From positions 994,501-1,058,500 of the forward strand of contig OX344763.1 of assembly GCA_947034895.1 (NCBI GenBank): a stretch of 64,000 bases of DNA. Direction: 5' to 3'. The first letter of the stretch is position 1. Each line of letters opens with the position of its first letter. The stretch is from Rhytidiadelphus loreus. Its lineage: Eukaryota; Streptophyta; Bryopsida; Hypnales; Hylocomiaceae. The notes under the pieces are model-generated. The model searched no databases. It saw only the letters and a program-made list of their open reading frames with translations, and had not been told where the DNA came from. Positions 63,505 to 64,000 of this stretch are shown piece by piece. The translations under genes and the position numbers were made by a program.

Positions 63505-63930
63505 CGATTCCGAGAAGTGATCGGCCTTGGCTTTGCCAGGCAATCAATGGAATTGCTTCGCACAGGGTGTGCACAACCTCGTCACTCCTTCGTTTTCTAA
63601 TCTCCATGACTGAAAAACTCGACATCAGTTGATGTTAGCTAGTGCAGGGCGCGGGCTCGAAGCGACGTGCACGGATTTTGTGAGAATTTTAATTGCGTGA
63701 TCGTTTCGTGGTGTATTGTTCTGAGAAGAGTGATCGGCGTTTGATTTTCCAGTTGAATTTAAATTACTTGATTTCGCACAGGGTGCACATAACATCGTGC
63801 TTCTTTCGTAAATTGTCGGTCCCTCTTCTGTCATGGAATTCGAATCCTTGCTTTTTAGCTGTTAGTGCCGGACTCGAAGTAACACAGATATTTGGAGAAT
63901 TTTATTGAGTGATCGATCGTTTCTTTCTTG
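63505..63930. repeat. Degenerate 213-bp tandem duplication
   Basis: Corresponding phrases: GAGAAGTGATCGGCC (63510) and GAGAAGAGTGATCGGCG (63722); CTTCGCACAGGGTGTGCAC and TTCGCACAGGGTGCACAT; GGGCTCGAAGCGACGTGCAC and CGGACTCGAAGTAACACAG; GAGAATTTTAATTGCGTGAT and GAGAATTTTATTGAGTGATC. Confidence 0.8.
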
Positions 63931-64000
63931 TTCTTGGAGTTGTGCTGTATCTGGAAATGATGATCGCATCAGTGAAGAACATGCAGGCTGGATTTGTGTC

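Larger units (their letters stand above)
62666..64000. other. GC-richer right end, probably upstream region or leader of a gene outside the window
   Basis: Composition changes sharply. Overlapping frames exist on both strands (62739-63185 minus, 62998-63405 minus, 63091-63423 plus) but none resembles a known protein and they exclude one another. From 63505 to 63930 two degenerate copies of a 213-bp unit follow (GTGATCGGC, then TTCGCACAGGGTG, then ACTCGAAGY). This recalls the tandem repeats upstream of the F-box gene. Confidence 0.45.

Overview
This window is nuclear DNA of a land plant. Six intron-containing genes encode proteins found in plants, and two of them are plant organelle proteins (a plastid NARA5-type sugar kinase and a mitochondrial TatB-like protein). 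Exons follow GT-AG rules, plant telomere-type TTTAGGG/CCCTAAA runs occur in and near the genes, and a decayed Ty1-copia element, a LINE relic and several plant-type MITEs lie around them. Compact genes in very AT-rich, repeat-decayed intergenic DNA fit a bryophyte or another early-diverging lineage better than a crop plant. This is inference, and the species cannot be named from the sequence.

Layout. 1-4.3 kb: repeat DNA with a non-LTR retrotransposon relic, a 71-bp triplication and a dispersed repeat. 4.4-6.2 kb: F-box gene (minus), preceded by degenerate tandem repeats to 7.15 kb. 8.0-11.3 kb: metallo-beta-lactamase-fold hydrolase (minus, 12 exons). 12.0-15.0 kb: BAC1-type mitochondrial basic amino acid carrier (minus, 8 exons). 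15.9-19.6 kb: TatB-like gene (plus, 6 exons), head to head with the carrier, with two pogo/Emigrant-like MITEs at its 3' end. 19.9-24.9 kb: AT-rich, no gene. 24.9-30.1 kb: UDP-sugar pyrophosphorylase (minus, 17 exons, 614 aa, one GC-AG intron). 30-42 kb: repeat DNA with a dead copia pol fragment (32.5-34.7 kb) and a perfect CACTA-type foldback with its target duplication (37.4 kb). 42.0-45.3 kb: plastid pfkB kinase NARA5 (plus, 6 exons). 46.7-48.5 kb: probable non-autonomous CACTA-like element enclosing 27 copies of a 19-bp minisatellite. 50.5-52.2 kb: a tract with about 45 near-palindromic CCRANTYGG motifs. 53-54.5 kb: second copy of a coding repeat also seen at 36.3-37.7 kb. 54.5-62.6 kb: AT-rich desert with TIR-bounded repeats. 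62.7-64 kb: GC-richer DNA, perhaps the upstream part of a gene beyond the right edge.

The genes do not form a pathway or operon. Each is a single nuclear housekeeping gene. The carrier and the TatB-like protein both belong to the mitochondrial inner membrane and share a 933-bp divergent upstream region, the only arrangement that suggests coordination. All exon models were assembled by eye from frame continuity, splice-site dinucleotides and recalled family sequences. No alignment or transcript was available.
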